From the NCBI GenBank assembly GCA_016783965.1, contig JADHVO010000003.1, forward strand, positions 372,001 through 436,000: a stretch of DNA of 64,000 nt, given 5' to 3'. The DNA comes from Alphaproteobacteria bacterium (lineage in GTDB: Bacteria > Pseudomonadota > Alphaproteobacteria > Micropepsales > Micropepsaceae). Below, piece after piece: positions 53,640-63,219 of the stretch (positions are counted from its first letter, which is position 1; each line of letters starts with the position of its first letter). The notes under the pieces were generated by a model. The model was not told the DNA's origin. It did not search any database and saw nothing but the letters and a program-made list of their open reading frames with translations. A program made the translations under genes and the position numbers.

Positions 53640-53674
53640 TCTTGCCCTCGCCCTTCGGCAAGCTCAGGGTGATG
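53640..53674. repeat. Single intergenic repeat unit (CCTTCGGCAAGCTCAGGGTGA)
   Basis: The segment contains CCCTCGCCCTTCGGCAAGCTCAGGGTGATGG, a sequence type dispersed widely in GC-rich Proteobacteria. Only one orientation is present here. Confidence 0.5.
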
Positions 53675-53705
53675 GCTTCACAACGCGACGAGACCGCGCG
53701 AGCGC

Positions 53706-54236
53706 ATGCTCTCCCATCGATTGGCTATCATTGACGACGTGCCGGTGCTGAAGCCGTTGATGGAGGCGGCGATCGGCGAATTGCTCAAGCCGTTCCTGCC
53801 GCCTGAACAGGTGGCAGCGTCGTTCGCGGTGATGGGGCTGGACACCCAACTCATTAGGGACGGCACCTATTTCGTCATCGAATGCGATGGGCGGATCGCG
53901 GGATGCGGCGGTTGGAGCCGGCGCGCAACCCTGTTCGGTGGCGATCATTCGGCGGGACGCGATGCGGCCCTGCTCGATCCCGCGAAGGATGCGGGGCGGG
54001 TGCGCGCGATGTACACGCATCCCCGCTTCACGCGGCGCGGCATCGGCCGACTGGTGCTGGAGCTGTGCGAGGCGGCCGCGGCGCGTGAAGGCTTCAAGCA
54101 CGTTGAACTCGCGGCGACGATGGCGGGCGTACCGCTCTATCGCGCCTGCGGCTACACCGACATCGAGGCGTTCGATAGCGACACACCCTCGGGCGTGAAG
54201 GTGCCGCTGATCCGGATGGGCAAGCCGATCGGCTAG
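53706..54236 (+). CDS. GNAT-family acetyltransferase
   Basis: A 176-residue GNAT: MLSHRLAIIDDVPVLKPLME begins it, and MYTHPRFTRRGIGRLVLELCE carries the R-x-x-G-I-G acetyl-CoA loop. YRACGYTDIEAFD is a usual ending. Substrate unknown. No neighbour suggests a pathway. Confidence 0.82.
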   Translation: MLSHRLAIIDDVPVLKPLMEAAIGELLKPFLPPEQVAASFAVMGLDTQLIRDGTYFVIECDGRIAGCGGWSRRATLFGGDHSAGRDAALLDPAKDAGRVRAMYTHPRFTRRGIGRLVLELCEAAAAREGFKHVELAATMAGVPLYRACGYTDIEAFDSDTPSGVKVPLIRMGKPIG

Positions 54237-54353
54237 CAGCTCTTGGGACGCTATCGCCTCAAATCTTTGACGCAGGTCATCAATGACTAGAATTGAAGGC
54301 AATAGACCTTGAGGACGGCACGGATGGCCCGGGACGAGGTTGGGGCGGGGCAG

Positions 54354-55430
54354 TCACTGTTCCTGACCTTTAAGATAGCGAATGAACTCCGCCCTGGCGT
54401 GCAGGTGCTGCAGGATTGGAACGACGAGCTTATCGCCGCTTTCGCCGTTGGTCAGGATAACCGCGCCGTCGCCCGATGACCGATCGAGATAGGCGAATGT
54501 ATAGACGCCGTCGTCGCGGCCAGTATGTATCATGAGCTTCGCATCAGGGAACACCAGTATCTGCCAGCCGAGGCCGAAGCCGGTGAACAACGGACACGTG
54601 GCAGCTTTGGAGCCCAGACACTTGGTGTCCATCATACTGACTTGAGGACGCGACCGTTCCTCGGCTAGTTCAGGCGTCAGGTCACGGTTCTTGAGTACCT
54701 CGATCATGAATGCGGCGTAGTCGCTGGATGTCGTGTAAACGAGATCGGCCGCGCTATAGTGTGTAGCGATACGGGGTTTGAGCGGATGACCCGTCGCGTC
54801 CGTGGGCACCGCAATGCGGCCTTCGAACCAGGGTTTACCGGTATAGGCCGTATCTATCATTCCGGTAGGGCTGAAGAGATGGGTCTGGGCCAGCGTTTCG
54901 AAGTCTTGGTCGGTTCTCTTCTCGACAAAGCGCGCCAGGTATTCGTAGCCCTCGCCTGAGTACGCATATTTCCGGCCCGGCTCGTTCAGGAATTTGAGGC
55001 CCCGCACGGGATCTCGCCAGTTCGGAAATCCTGTCTGATGGCTAAGCGCGATTCGCGGCGTCAGTTCCTTGCGCCACTCGTCGCCGGCGATGTCCGGGTC
55101 GGTCCATGTGCGATACATGGGCTCGTCGAGGGAAAAGGCTCCTTCCGACATCAGCCGCAATACGATCTCTGCGGTCAGTGGCTTGGTCAGCGAAGCAATA
55201 TTATACAACGTCGCCGTGGTCGCGGGAACGCCCGCGCTTTGAGAACCGTAGGCGGCGGTCAGCACAAGCCGGCCACCGCGGATTCGCGCAATCGAAACGC
55301 TCGGCACCGCATACGCTGCGAGGAGACGCGGAACGTCTGCATCGAGTGGCGTTCGCACCGACTCGCCCGCTGCCGCTGCAAGCGGCACCTGCAAGAGGAG
55401 GGCAACAAGAACGATCCTGGGTTTCCACAT
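54354..55430 (-). CDS. Exported serine hydrolase (beta-lactamase class C-like)
   Basis: A 358-residue protein with a signal peptide (1-21). The active-site tetrad is S80-L-T-K83; the second motif is Y157-S-G rather than Y-x-N, and HTGRDDG near residue 311 takes the place of the KTG-type motif. The Asn substitution argues for an esterase or peptidase rather than a true beta-lactamase. It is followed upstream by a second, longer serine hydrolase. Confidence 0.82.
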   Translation of the reverse strand: MWKPRIVLVALLLQVPLAAAAGESVRTPLDADVPRLLAAYAVPSVSIARIRGGRLVLTAAYGSQSAGVPATTATLYNIASLTKPLTAEIVLRLMSEGAFSLDEPMYRTWTDPDIAGDEWRKELTPRIALSHQTGFPNWRDPVRGLKFLNEPGRKYAYSGEGYEYLARFVEKRTDQDFETLAQTHLFSPTGMIDTAYTGKPWFEGRIAVPTDATGHPLKPRIATHYSAADLVYTTSSDYAAFMIEVLKNRDLTPELAEERSRPQVSMMDTKCLGSKAATCPLFTGFGLGWQILVFPDAKLMIHTGRDDGVYTFAYLDRSSGDGAVILTNGESGDKLVVPILQHLHARAEFIRYLKGQEQ

Positions 55431-55450
55431 AGGCGCTGCTTCGAGAACCG

Positions 55451-57103
55451 TTAGTTAGGCAGCGCATCCTGCTGCTTGATCAATTCAGCCCACTGCGGGA
55501 GGAGAAACGCATGGGTTTGAACGTGATCCGGCTGAGGATACCCCGCGACGGCGGGATAGAGCCCGTTGGTGGACATCACGCCGTCGTCATCGGCCGCTGC
55601 TTTGACCGCGCCACTCAGAGTCTTGCCCCGCAGCTTCAATTTGAATGCGAGGACGTAGGGCCGGCGCGCCGCGTCGGCGATCTCCAGACTGCCGTCCGCC
55701 GCACCGACGAGGTAGCCGTCGCTGGAGATGTGAGGATGATTGAGTAGGGTCTTCAACTGACTGCCCAACTCGACCTGTACTTCCCCAGACGCCATTACCT
55801 GCAACGTCAGGGGCAAGTCAGCGCTATAGGTGGAGATCTTGCCTTTCCAGATGCCGACCAGCTCCGGCGGTGGTACGAAGTCGGGGCGCTGCGGCTTCGG
55901 CGGATTGCTCGGAACGTTATAGTTCGGAAGCATAACTGCCAGGATTTCATCGGCGACCATCGGCGCGATCCGGTCATTGGCATTGCACAGGACCACAACC
56001 GCAAGGCCGGCGGCGGGGACAAGCCGTAATTCGGTGCGGACACCCGGCATCCCTCCATCATGGGAAACGATCCGGTATCCCGAGGCATGGCTTATCTCCC
56101 ATCCAAGGCCGTACCAGGTGCCGTCGCCTTGGTCGACCGCCGGCGCTTGCATGGCATCGATTAAGGAATCGGGAAGAACCGCCGTCTGATCGACGAGGTG
56201 CGCCTTCAGGCTGAACATGCCGAAACGGACGAGATCGTGCGCGCTCGCATAAACGGCCGAGGCGCCATCGTGATCGGTATTGTAATAGGGGATGGGCTCG
56301 CCGTGGTCATCGTAGCCGATCGCTTGGCCGTCCGATGGCGACGGATCGGGCCGGACTGCCGTTCTGGCCATTCCCAGAGGGCGGAAGACGGCATCGCGCA
56401 TATAGTCCGCGAAAGACTTTCCGGAAACGCGGGAGATTACATCGCTCAGCACGCCGTAGCCGAGATTGGAGTACTCGAAATGCTCGCCTGGCGGTGCAAC
56501 AAGGTTTCCGTACCGGCGAATCGTCTCGTCGACGGAAGGACGCCTCCAAGGCTCGTTGTAGTAGAAGAACTGGTGATACTCGGGAAGACCGGACGAGTGA
56601 TCGGCAACGCGCCGGATCGTGGCATCTCGCGCGTCGCCTACCCGCGCCGTGAGCTTCGCCGTTCCAAGGTAATCGTTGATCGGTTTGTCCAGGTCGATTT
56701 TGCCAGCGCGGACAAGTGTCATCAATGCCGTTGCCGTCAACGGTTTGGAGATTGATGCCAGCGAATACATCGTGTTTGCGGTCGCCGGGATATTTCGCTC
56801 GCGGTCCGCAAGACCGAAACCCTCTTCCCAGAGAATCCGGCCATGCTGGGCGACGGCCACCGCTACGGAGGGCACGCGGCGTTCGACCAGCATCGTGCGT
56901 ATCGATTCACGCACACCATCGAAACGGTCTCTTGCCACAGCAGGTGGGGCCTGAAAGAGCAGCAGTGCAACGACGACAACAGCAAAGGCCGGCCGTGCCG
57001 TTCGTTTCGGGGGTTGCAGATGCGATGCGATGGCGGCCGGAGCGGCGTACACGAAGTCCAATTCGGGAAGATTCGGACGGACCAAGTCTCTGCTGCGCCG
57101 CAT
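55451..57103 (-). CDS. Large serine hydrolase (beta-lactamase-like) with C-terminal domain
   Basis: A 550-residue exported protein. S117-I-S-K120 is the catalytic motif, Y211-S-N213 the second, and SHDGGMPG the third, so the site is complete. After about residue 410 a beta-rich domain (ELVGIWKGKISTYSADLPLT) follows, as in esterase-type members. The N-terminal region before the hydrophobic segment (39-52) is long, so the start is uncertain. It is 20 bases upstream of the shorter hydrolase. Confidence 0.82.
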   Translation of the reverse strand: MRRSRDLVRPNLPELDFVYAAPAAIASHLQPPKRTARPAFAVVVVALLLFQAPPAVARDRFDGVRESIRTMLVERRVPSVAVAVAQHGRILWEEGFGLADRERNIPATANTMYSLASISKPLTATALMTLVRAGKIDLDKPINDYLGTAKLTARVGDARDATIRRVADHSSGLPEYHQFFYYNEPWRRPSVDETIRRYGNLVAPPGEHFEYSNLGYGVLSDVISRVSGKSFADYMRDAVFRPLGMARTAVRPDPSPSDGQAIGYDDHGEPIPYYNTDHDGASAVYASAHDLVRFGMFSLKAHLVDQTAVLPDSLIDAMQAPAVDQGDGTWYGLGWEISHASGYRIVSHDGGMPGVRTELRLVPAAGLAVVVLCNANDRIAPMVADEILAVMLPNYNVPSNPPKPQRPDFVPPPELVGIWKGKISTYSADLPLTLQVMASGEVQVELGSQLKTLLNHPHISSDGYLVGAADGSLEIADAARRPYVLAFKLKLRGKTLSGAVKAAADDDGVMSTNGLYPAVAGYPQPDHVQTHAFLLPQWAELIKQQDALPN

Positions 57104-57225
57104 TGCTGTCCCCGGTCACCACGTCTTCGGAAGATCAGCATCGCCCGACTAGGGTGCACAGTCACAAAATGCGCGAAGCCCCTTTGCCGTATCAGTAAGA
57201 GAACAAAATAGAACCTGTTGACTAA

Positions 57226-57768
57226 TTAGGCGTCCTCCTTCTTCGGCCACCAGAGCTTGATGACGCCGGCGACCCCGGCGAGCAGCAGGGCGACGCCGAC
57301 AGAGGCGCAGGTCCATTTGATGTTGCTGGCGAGGAAGGCGGCCTGGGCCGTGCCGTCGGTCGTGCTCCCGGTCAGCGCGGAATATTCGAGTGCGTTCTCC
57401 GCAGCGTCGGCGAAGGCGCCGAGAAAGGGGACGAAGCCGAGATAATCCATCGTGCGGCGCCAGATGCCCTTCTTCGGCGTGAACGCCTCGCGCGCGATCA
57501 TGGCGGAGAAATAGAACGAGATCGCGTAGAGCGGCATGAACAGGTAGTCGAAGCCGAGGCTGAACCCGGCCGTGATCGCATGCTCGCGCGCGATCCAGGC
57601 CGCCAGCGCACGCTTGTAGCCCATGGCGTCGCTCATGCCCTGAAGGTCGACCGTGCCGAATCCCGTTGCGGCCTTCAGCCGGCTGTCCAGCACGCTGAGC
57701 ACGACGAGCGCGGCGACCGCCATCAGCGTGACCCAGATCCAGAGCCGTATCAGCGTGCTCAGACGCAT
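57226..57768 (-). CDS. Membrane protein of unknown function
   Basis: A 180-residue protein with hydrophobic segments near 8-25, 68-88, 112-122 and 145-168. The middle contains a soluble part (AREAFTPKKGIWRRTMDYLG). No family recognised. It is divergent from the phosphatase gene and has no evident operon partner. Confidence 0.6.
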   Translation of the reverse strand: MRLSTLIRLWIWVTLMAVAALVVLSVLDSRLKAATGFGTVDLQGMSDAMGYKRALAAWIAREHAITAGFSLGFDYLFMPLYAISFYFSAMIAREAFTPKKGIWRRTMDYLGFVPFLGAFADAAENALEYSALTGSTTDGTAQAAFLASNIKWTCASVGVALLLAGVAGVIKLWWPKKEDA

Positions 57769-57850
57769 CCTTGCTTCCCCATGTCGTTTGGTCCCGGACG
57801 GAAATTGCTCCGGATTTGCGGAGGATAGCCCGCGCCGCTACACATCCGCC

Positions 57851-58474
57851 ATGCGCGGCCCCGGCGACGTTCTCTACAATTTCCACTGGATCGTGCCGGG
57901 TGAGGCGGCGCGTTCGTCGCAGGCCTATGCGGGATTCCTGGCACCGTTCCTGAAGCGGCACGGCATCCGGACGCTGATCAACCTGCGCGGGCCTAATCCG
58001 AAATACGGCTGGTGGCGCAACGAGAAGGGGGCGTGCGAGGCGGTCGGCGCGACCCATCTCGACGTGATGCTCGACTCGCGGCATCTGCCCAAGCGCGAGA
58101 TGCTGATTGCGCTGTTCGACGCGTTCGATGCGTCGCCGAAGCCGTTCCTGGTGAAATGCTCCGGAGGGCAGGACCGCACCAGCCTCGCGGCAGCGCTCTA
58201 TGTTCTGCATCGCGACGGCTGGACCGCGATGGAACTGGCGGCACGGCAGTTCGCGCAGTTTCCATACCTGCATTTTCCGAAGGCGCATCAACGCTGGCTG
58301 GCGCAGTTCCCGGTCTACGCGGCTGAACAGGCGAAGGGGCGGCCGATCATGGATTGGGTGCGCAACAGCTACGCGCCCGAAGCGTTCCGCGACTGGCTGG
58401 AGGCGAACGGGCATGCCGGTTCGTTCAAGGCGATCTTCGAGAAGCGGTCGCCGGCCCACAAATGGCAGTGGTGA
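57851..58474 (+). CDS. Dual-specificity/tyrosine phosphatase-like protein
   Basis: A 207-residue cysteine phosphatase. The catalytic loop is VKCSGGQDRTS (C103 and R109), a C-x-G-G-x-D-R-T variant of the CX5R signature, shared with bacterial lipid or protein phosphatases of the DSP group. HGIRTLINLRG is the preceding strand. Its end overlaps an AlkB-like gene by 13 bases. The target is unknown. Confidence 0.8.
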   Translation: MRGPGDVLYNFHWIVPGEAARSSQAYAGFLAPFLKRHGIRTLINLRGPNPKYGWWRNEKGACEAVGATHLDVMLDSRHLPKREMLIALFDAFDASPKPFLVKCSGGQDRTSLAAALYVLHRDGWTAMELAARQFAQFPYLHFPKAHQRWLAQFPVYAAEQAKGRPIMDWVRNSYAPEAFRDWLEANGHAGSFKAIFEKRSPAHKWQW

Positions 58475-59088
58475 GCCCCCTGGCGCTGGCGCCGGGCGTC
58501 ACGCTGTGGCGCGAATACTTTGCGCGAGTGGCGCAACGCGCGCTGGTGGACGAAGTGTTCGCGCTGGCGGACGCGGCTCCGTTCTACAAGCCGCGCATGC
58601 CGAAATCGGGCAAGCCGTTCTCGGTTGAGGAAACGAACTTCGGGCCGCTGGGCTGGGTGTCTGAGCCGAACGGCTATCGCTACGCACTCACGCACCCGGT
58701 AACGGGCAGTCCGTGGCCGGCGATGCCGCCGGCGATGCTCGATCTATGGAACGATGTCGCGGACTTTCCGGCGCCGCCCGAGTGCTGCCTGGTCAACCTG
58801 TATCGCGATGGTGCGAAGATGGGCGCGCACCAGGACCGCGACGAGCTGGCGCTGGATGCGCCTGTGGTGTCGGTGTCGCTGGGCGACGATGCGCTGTTCC
58901 GCTTCGGCGGCACGACGCGCAAGGGACCGACGCAGAGCATCGCGCTGTCATCGGGCGACGTGCTGACGTTCGGCGGCGTCGCGCGGCGGATGTTTCATGG
59001 CGTCGATCGTGTGGTCGCGGGCAGCTCGCAACTCGTGCCCGGCGGCGGACGCCTGAACCTGACTCTCAGACGGGTGAGCCCAAAATAA
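58462..59088 (+). CDS. AlkB-like 2-oxoglutarate/iron dioxygenase
   Basis: A 208-residue dioxygenase of the AlkB family that oxidatively removes alkyl groups from bases. The iron ligands are H123 and D125 in HQDRDE and H179 in FHGVDR; the 2-oxoglutarate Arg is in RLNLTLR (197-203). The family's NLYRDGAKMGAHQD precedes it. The ATG at 58462 lies within the end of the phosphatase gene. Confidence 0.9.
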   Translation: MAVVSPLALAPGVTLWREYFARVAQRALVDEVFALADAAPFYKPRMPKSGKPFSVEETNFGPLGWVSEPNGYRYALTHPVTGSPWPAMPPAMLDLWNDVADFPAPPECCLVNLYRDGAKMGAHQDRDELALDAPVVSVSLGDDALFRFGGTTRKGPTQSIALSSGDVLTFGGVARRMFHGVDRVVAGSSQLVPGGGRLNLTLRRVSPK

Positions 59089-59092
59089 ATGA

Positions 59093-59118
59093 CGCCCGGT
59101 TGGGGGGCCAACCGGGCG
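59093..59118 (+). terminator. Perfect hairpin after the AlkB-like gene
   Basis: An 11-bp perfect stem (CGCCCGGTTGG with CCAACCGGGCG) around four G begins 4 bases after the stop. No T-run follows, so Rho-independent termination is uncertain. The remaining bases to 59367 hold no gene I can support. Confidence 0.5.
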
Positions 59119-59367
59119 CCGGATGCGCCGTTACGCGCTGGTGCCGGGAGGGGATGACCGACACCTCGAAGGACGTTCGCCCGGCTTGCGAGCGGGGGGG
59201 CAGTGCTTGCCAGACGACGGTTCGTCCTTCGAAATCAAAGCTATGCACGAAAGACACACATTGCAAGTATTTTTCTCCCCCTGCGACGCGATGGGCGTTT
59301 TTTAATGACAGATGCAGATTCGCAACACGAGGAGGTACCCATACCATTCGCGGAAAACGGCTGATTT

Positions 59368-59997
59368 TCAGCGGATCATCCGCTTCCACGCCGGTGATAA
59401 TTCTTCGACAGCGCGAACACGAAGGCGTGATGTCTCCGGAGCGTTGGGATGCAACGCTGCGATGAAAGTTTCGCGAACATTCGGTCCACCGGTGTCGCGC
59501 TCGCGGATGACCTCACCGTCGACCGGCGCGAATCCAACCTCGACGACGCGAAAATACCAACCGCAGCGTGCGGATACCGTCATGCGCGCGGGAATGTCCT
59601 CGCGCGCGTGGATGCCGAGCTTGAAGCACGGCGCGCGCGGCTGCGAAATCTCAAGCAGCGCATCGCCCCAGCGGAAGCGGTCGCCGATCGACACGGCGCT
59701 TTCGTCTGTGCCTTCGAGCGTGAGGTTCTCGCCGAACGTGTTGGGAGCGCAGGCGAGCCTGTGCGTCTCCTGCCACCACGGCCAGTGATCCGCGGGATAG
59801 GCGTAGACGGCCTTGTCGCGGCCGCCATGCACGCGCAGGTCCGCCTGGCCGTCGCCTTCGATGCTTTCGCGGCCGACGAAGATGCGATCGGTGGTGACCA
59901 GCTGCTTGGCGATGGCGGACATCACGATCTCGCCGTCCACCGCGCGCGCGATGGGGCGAGGCAGGCCGACACTGACGGCACGGAGCTTGAGTTTCAT
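59368..59997 (-). CDS. MOSC-domain protein (YiiM-like)
   Basis: A 209-residue MOSC protein. LRVHGGRDKAVYAYPADHWPWW, FGENLTLEG and the conserved Cys in RAPCFKLG identify the fold. MOSC proteins handle molybdenum cofactor or detoxify N-hydroxylated compounds. The start overlaps the stop of the aminotransferase (ATGA), so the two are co-translated. Confidence 0.87.
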   Translation of the reverse strand: MKLKLRAVSVGLPRPIARAVDGEIVMSAIAKQLVTTDRIFVGRESIEGDGQADLRVHGGRDKAVYAYPADHWPWWQETHRLACAPNTFGENLTLEGTDESAVSIGDRFRWGDALLEISQPRAPCFKLGIHAREDIPARMTVSARCGWYFRVVEVGFAPVDGEVIRERDTGGPNVRETFIAALHPNAPETSRLRVRAVEELSPAWKRMIR

Positions 59998-61379
59998 GCC
60001 TTCTTGAGTTCCTTCGCGGTCTTGTCGACAGCCGATTTGAGCTTCGTGACGATCTCCTCCACTTCGGCTTCGGAGACGATCAGCGGCGGGGCGAGCACCA
60101 TGGTGTCGCGGATGGCACGGCAGATCAGGCCATCGTTGAAGCAATAGTTGCGGCAGAGCGTGCCGATATTGCCGGGATCGGGGAAGAACCTGCGCTCCTT
60201 CCTGTCGCGTACGAGCTCGATGGCGGTGAGCAGGCCGACGCCGCGCACTTCGCCTACGATGGGATGATCGGCGAAGGTTTCTCGCAGGCGGCGCTGAAGG
60301 TAGGGGCCGATCTCGGTCTTCACGCGCGGAACGAGCTTTTGCTTCTCGATCACCTCGAGGTTCTTGAGCGCCACCGCACAGGCAACCGGATGGCCGGAAT
60401 AGGTATAGCCGTGCACCAGCTCCTCGTTGGCATTGAGGAGGGTGTCGGCCATGCGCTCGCCGAGCGAAATGGCGCTGATCGGCTGGTAGCCCGAGGAAAG
60501 GCCCTTCGCCATGGCCATGATATCGGGCGCGATGCGGTAGGTGTGCGAACCGAACCACTCGCCGGTGCGGCCGAAGCCGGTGATCACCTCGTCGACGTGC
60601 AGCAGAACGTCGTAGCGGGCACAGATGCGCTGCACCTCGTGCCAGTAGGTGGCGGGCGGGAAGATCAGGCCGCCGGCGCCCTGAATCGGCTCGGCGGAGA
60701 ACGAAGCGACATGGTCGGCACCGAGCTCGCGGATTTTTTCCTCGAGCTTTCCCGCGATGAGGAGACCGAACGCGTCGGCATCGATGTTGCCATAGCCGGC
60801 GTCCTTCGCACCGTACCAGTACGGCGTGGGCACCTTCTCGAAACCCGGCAGCGGCAGATCCCATTGCGGGTGCATGGGCGTGAGGCCGGACAGTGACGCT
60901 GCGGCCATGGTGACGCCGTGATAGGCGTAGTCGCGCGAGAGATGGATCTTCTTCTCCGGACGGCCCTTCAGGTTCCAGTAGTAGCGGATGAGCTTGAGCG
61001 CGCTGTCGTTCGCTTCCGAACCGGAGTTGGCGAACAGCACGTGCCGATGGCCAGCCGGCAATAGCGTTGCGAGCTTCGCGGCGAGTTCGATCGTGTAAGG
61101 GTTCGAAGTCTTGAAGAAGTGGTTGTAGTAGGGGAGCGTCTTCAGCGCCTCGTAGCCGGCTTCCGCGAGTTCGGGATTGCCGTAGCCGACCTGGACGCAC
61201 CACAGGCCCGACATGCCGTCGATGATCTTCTTGCCCTCGCTGTCCCAGAGGTAGACGCCATCCGCGCGCGTGATGACGCGCACGCCTTCCTTGTTCAGCG
61301 CGGCGGTGTCGGAGAACGGATGAACGTGGTGCGCAGCGTCCAGCGCCTGCCAGTGTCTGGTCTGATTGCTGAGGCTCAT
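59994..61379 (-). CDS. Class III aminotransferase (omega-amino acid/putrescine-pyruvate type)
   Basis: A 461-residue PLP enzyme. FANSGSEANDSALKLIRYYW binds cofactor phosphate, VDEVITGFGRTG holds the PLP-ring Asp, and MAMAKGLSSGYQPISA has the Schiff-base Lys. The N-terminal HVHPFSDTAALNKEGVRVIT is typical of beta-alanine- or putrescine-pyruvate aminotransferases. GGAGCACAGCC precedes the ATG at 61379. The amine donor is not resolved. Confidence 0.9.
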   Translation of the reverse strand: MSLSNQTRHWQALDAAHHVHPFSDTAALNKEGVRVITRADGVYLWDSEGKKIIDGMSGLWCVQVGYGNPELAEAGYEALKTLPYYNHFFKTSNPYTIELAAKLATLLPAGHRHVLFANSGSEANDSALKLIRYYWNLKGRPEKKIHLSRDYAYHGVTMAAASLSGLTPMHPQWDLPLPGFEKVPTPYWYGAKDAGYGNIDADAFGLLIAGKLEEKIRELGADHVASFSAEPIQGAGGLIFPPATYWHEVQRICARYDVLLHVDEVITGFGRTGEWFGSHTYRIAPDIMAMAKGLSSGYQPISAISLGERMADTLLNANEELVHGYTYSGHPVACAVALKNLEVIEKQKLVPRVKTEIGPYLQRRLRETFADHPIVGEVRGVGLLTAIELVRDRKERRFFPDPGNIGTLCRNYCFNDGLICRAIRDTMVLAPPLIVSEAEVEEIVTKLKSAVDKTAKELKKA

Positions 61380-61525
61380 GGCTGTGCTCCTGAAGGAAGA
61401 CGAATACCGGCGTGCGCGGACGCCATCTTCAGGGCCAAAAGCCGATCCGTGCGCAGAGAATGAGCAGGACGCGCTTCGCATTCATGGCGGGAGCGTAGCA
61501 GCGCCCGCCATGCGCGTCACGCCGG

Positions 61526-62164
61526 TCAGCCCGGCGGTTTCATCAGCGCCGCGGCCTTCTGCCAGCCGGGCATGGCGCGCAGGTCGGCCAGCCAGCGCTG
61601 GATGCCGCGGTACTCGCTGAGCGGCATGCCCGCCTGGTCGGCGCTGACCACCGTTCCGCCGAGAGATACATCTGCGACCGTCAGCCGGTCGCCGACGACG
61701 TAGCGCGTCTTGGCGAGCTGGCCATCGAGCACCGGCGCCAGGCGTCCCATCAGCTCGGCACCGCGTCTGAGTTCGACCGGATCGGCGTCACCGCGGCCGA
61801 AGATCTTCTTCACGACGTTCTCGAACATGAACACGGCGGCGGCGGGGTCCCAGTGGTTCGAGTCCCAGAACTGCCATTGCTGTGTGAGCACGCGCGTCCT
61901 GAGGTCTTTGGGCAGATAGCCGCCGTCCGGCTTTTGCTCGGCGAGGTAGTTGATGATCGCGTTGGACTCCCAGAGATAGAAGCCGTCGTGGTCCATCACC
62001 GGCATGCGCTGGTTGGGGTTCATCGCGGTGTAGGCCGGCGTGCGCGTGTCGCCGCGCGCGAAGTCGATAGGCACCAGCTCGTAAGGCACGCCGAACTGTT
62101 CGGCGGCGAACAGTGTCTTGAAGGCGCGGGGACTCAGGGGAAAACCGTGCAGCTTGATCGTCAT
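61526..62164 (-). CDS. Glutathione S-transferase
   Basis: A 212-residue GST with an N-terminal thioredoxin fold (MTIKLHGFPLSPRAFKTLFA), the cis-Pro and glutathione loop MPVMDHDGFYLWESNAI, and an all-helical C-terminal domain (LTVADVSLGGTVV). It is the last gene of the ArsR-SRPBCC-SRPBCC-GST operon, one base after the second SRPBCC gene. Confidence 0.9.
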   Translation of the reverse strand: MTIKLHGFPLSPRAFKTLFAAEQFGVPYELVPIDFARGDTRTPAYTAMNPNQRMPVMDHDGFYLWESNAIINYLAEQKPDGGYLPKDLRTRVLTQQWQFWDSNHWDPAAAVFMFENVVKKIFGRGDADPVELRRGAELMGRLAPVLDGQLAKTRYVVGDRLTVADVSLGGTVVSADQAGMPLSEYRGIQRWLADLRAMPGWQKAAALMKPPG

Positions 62165-62165
62165 G

Positions 62166-62720
62166 TCAGTGCTCCTTGGCTTCGGGGGAACCGGTTTCCA
62201 TTTGCGATTTGAGACGGTTGAACTGCTCGCCCAGAACCCCGTCGACCGGGCCGGCGAGACCCGCCAGGCCGTCTTTCAGATAGCCGCCGACATCGTAGGT
62301 GACGGTGAGATCCGTCCCGCCGGCGCCCGGCTTCAGCACAACCGTCATCGCTCCGTCGACGCCCAGGCCCTGCAGCGGGCCCAGCGGACCGCGCAGCACG
62401 AGCTGGCTGTTGGGCATGAAGCGGAACACGATCATGTGCTGCACGCTGCCGCCGTCCGGCAGCTTCTCGCACCAGCAGCCGCCGGCGCGCGGATCGAGCG
62501 TGAGGTTGGCGGCACTTTTCGAAAAGGTGTGTGCCGGGTTCCACCAATGCGACGGCGCGACCAACTCGGCCCAGACCTTGTCCGGCGCCGCGGCGATGTG
62601 GACGGTCTCGACCACCGAAAAGCCATTGGTGGCGGAGCTGGCGACCGCCGCATGCGCCGCGCCGCCGGCGAGCGCACTTGCGACGGCCAGGCCGAGCGCG
62701 GCGTGCAGAACCTGGTGCAT
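62166..62720 (-). CDS. Exported SRPBCC-family protein
   Basis: A 184-residue protein with a signal peptide (1-24) and an SRPBCC (START-like) fold: VVETVHIAAAPDKVWAELVA, HTFSKSAANLTLDPRAGGCWCE and DLTVTYDVGGYLKDGL. Such proteins bind hydrophobic ligands; export is less usual. It is 10 bases after the AHSA1-like gene in the same operon. Confidence 0.78.
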   Translation of the reverse strand: MHQVLHAALGLAVASALAGGAAHAAVASSATNGFSVVETVHIAAAPDKVWAELVAPSHWWNPAHTFSKSAANLTLDPRAGGCWCEKLPDGGSVQHMIVFRFMPNSQLVLRGPLGPLQGLGVDGAMTVVLKPGAGGTDLTVTYDVGGYLKDGLAGLAGPVDGVLGEQFNRLKSQMETGSPEAKEH

Positions 62721-62730
62721 CGCGCCCTCC

Positions 62731-63219
62731 CTATGCAGTGGCTTCTGCTGCCTTGCGGAACAGGTCGAGGATGCCGTTCCACCCGCCGTCGCTGTTGACC
62801 GCCGCACGCATCTTCTCGCCGTCCTCGGCGCCCATGCGCTCGAAATTGCGATGCTCGAGCTCGACGCGAGTCCGGTTCGGACCCTCGGCGATGAAACGGA
62901 CTTCGACTTCGGAACCAACCGTCGCGTCATGCTTCCACGCGCCGTTGATGTCCCAGCTGTGGACGAGGCGATGCGGCGGATCCCACACCTTCACGATGCC
63001 GGGCACGGTGGTGCTGCCGTCCTCGTGCTCGACAAACCAGCGGCCGCCGACGCGCGGCTCGATCGTCGAGTGCTTGTAGGCGGCGGCGCCGATGTGATGG
63101 GTGCGCGGCCACCACTTGTCCATCTGCTGCGTGAACACGTCGAATGCCCGCTGCTGCGGGGCGTTGACGGTAATCGTCTTGTTCACGGGTGCGATGGTGA
63201 CGGTCCTTGCCATGCTCAT
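62731..63219 (-). CDS. SRPBCC/AHSA1-like protein coupled to ArsR
   Basis: A 162-residue SRPBCC domain: KTITVNAPQQRAFDVFTQQM, PRVGGRWFVEHEDGS and VWDPPHRLVHSWDI. Genes of this type very often follow an ArsR gene, as here with an ATGA overlap at 63216-63219. The ligand and the response of the pair are unknown. Confidence 0.85.
   Translation of the reverse strand: MSMARTVTIAPVNKTITVNAPQQRAFDVFTQQMDKWWPRTHHIGAAAYKHSTIEPRVGGRWFVEHEDGSTTVPGIVKVWDPPHRLVHSWDINGAWKHDATVGSEVEVRFIAEGPNRTRVELEHRNFERMGAEDGEKMRAAVNSDGGWNGILDLFRKAAEATA

Noticed and set aside
59066..59389. A 107-codon minus-strand frame and a 60-codon plus-strand frame in the gap after the AlkB-like gene
   Set aside because: Neither has a ribosome site or recognisable composition, and the minus-strand frame overlaps the ends of two real genes.
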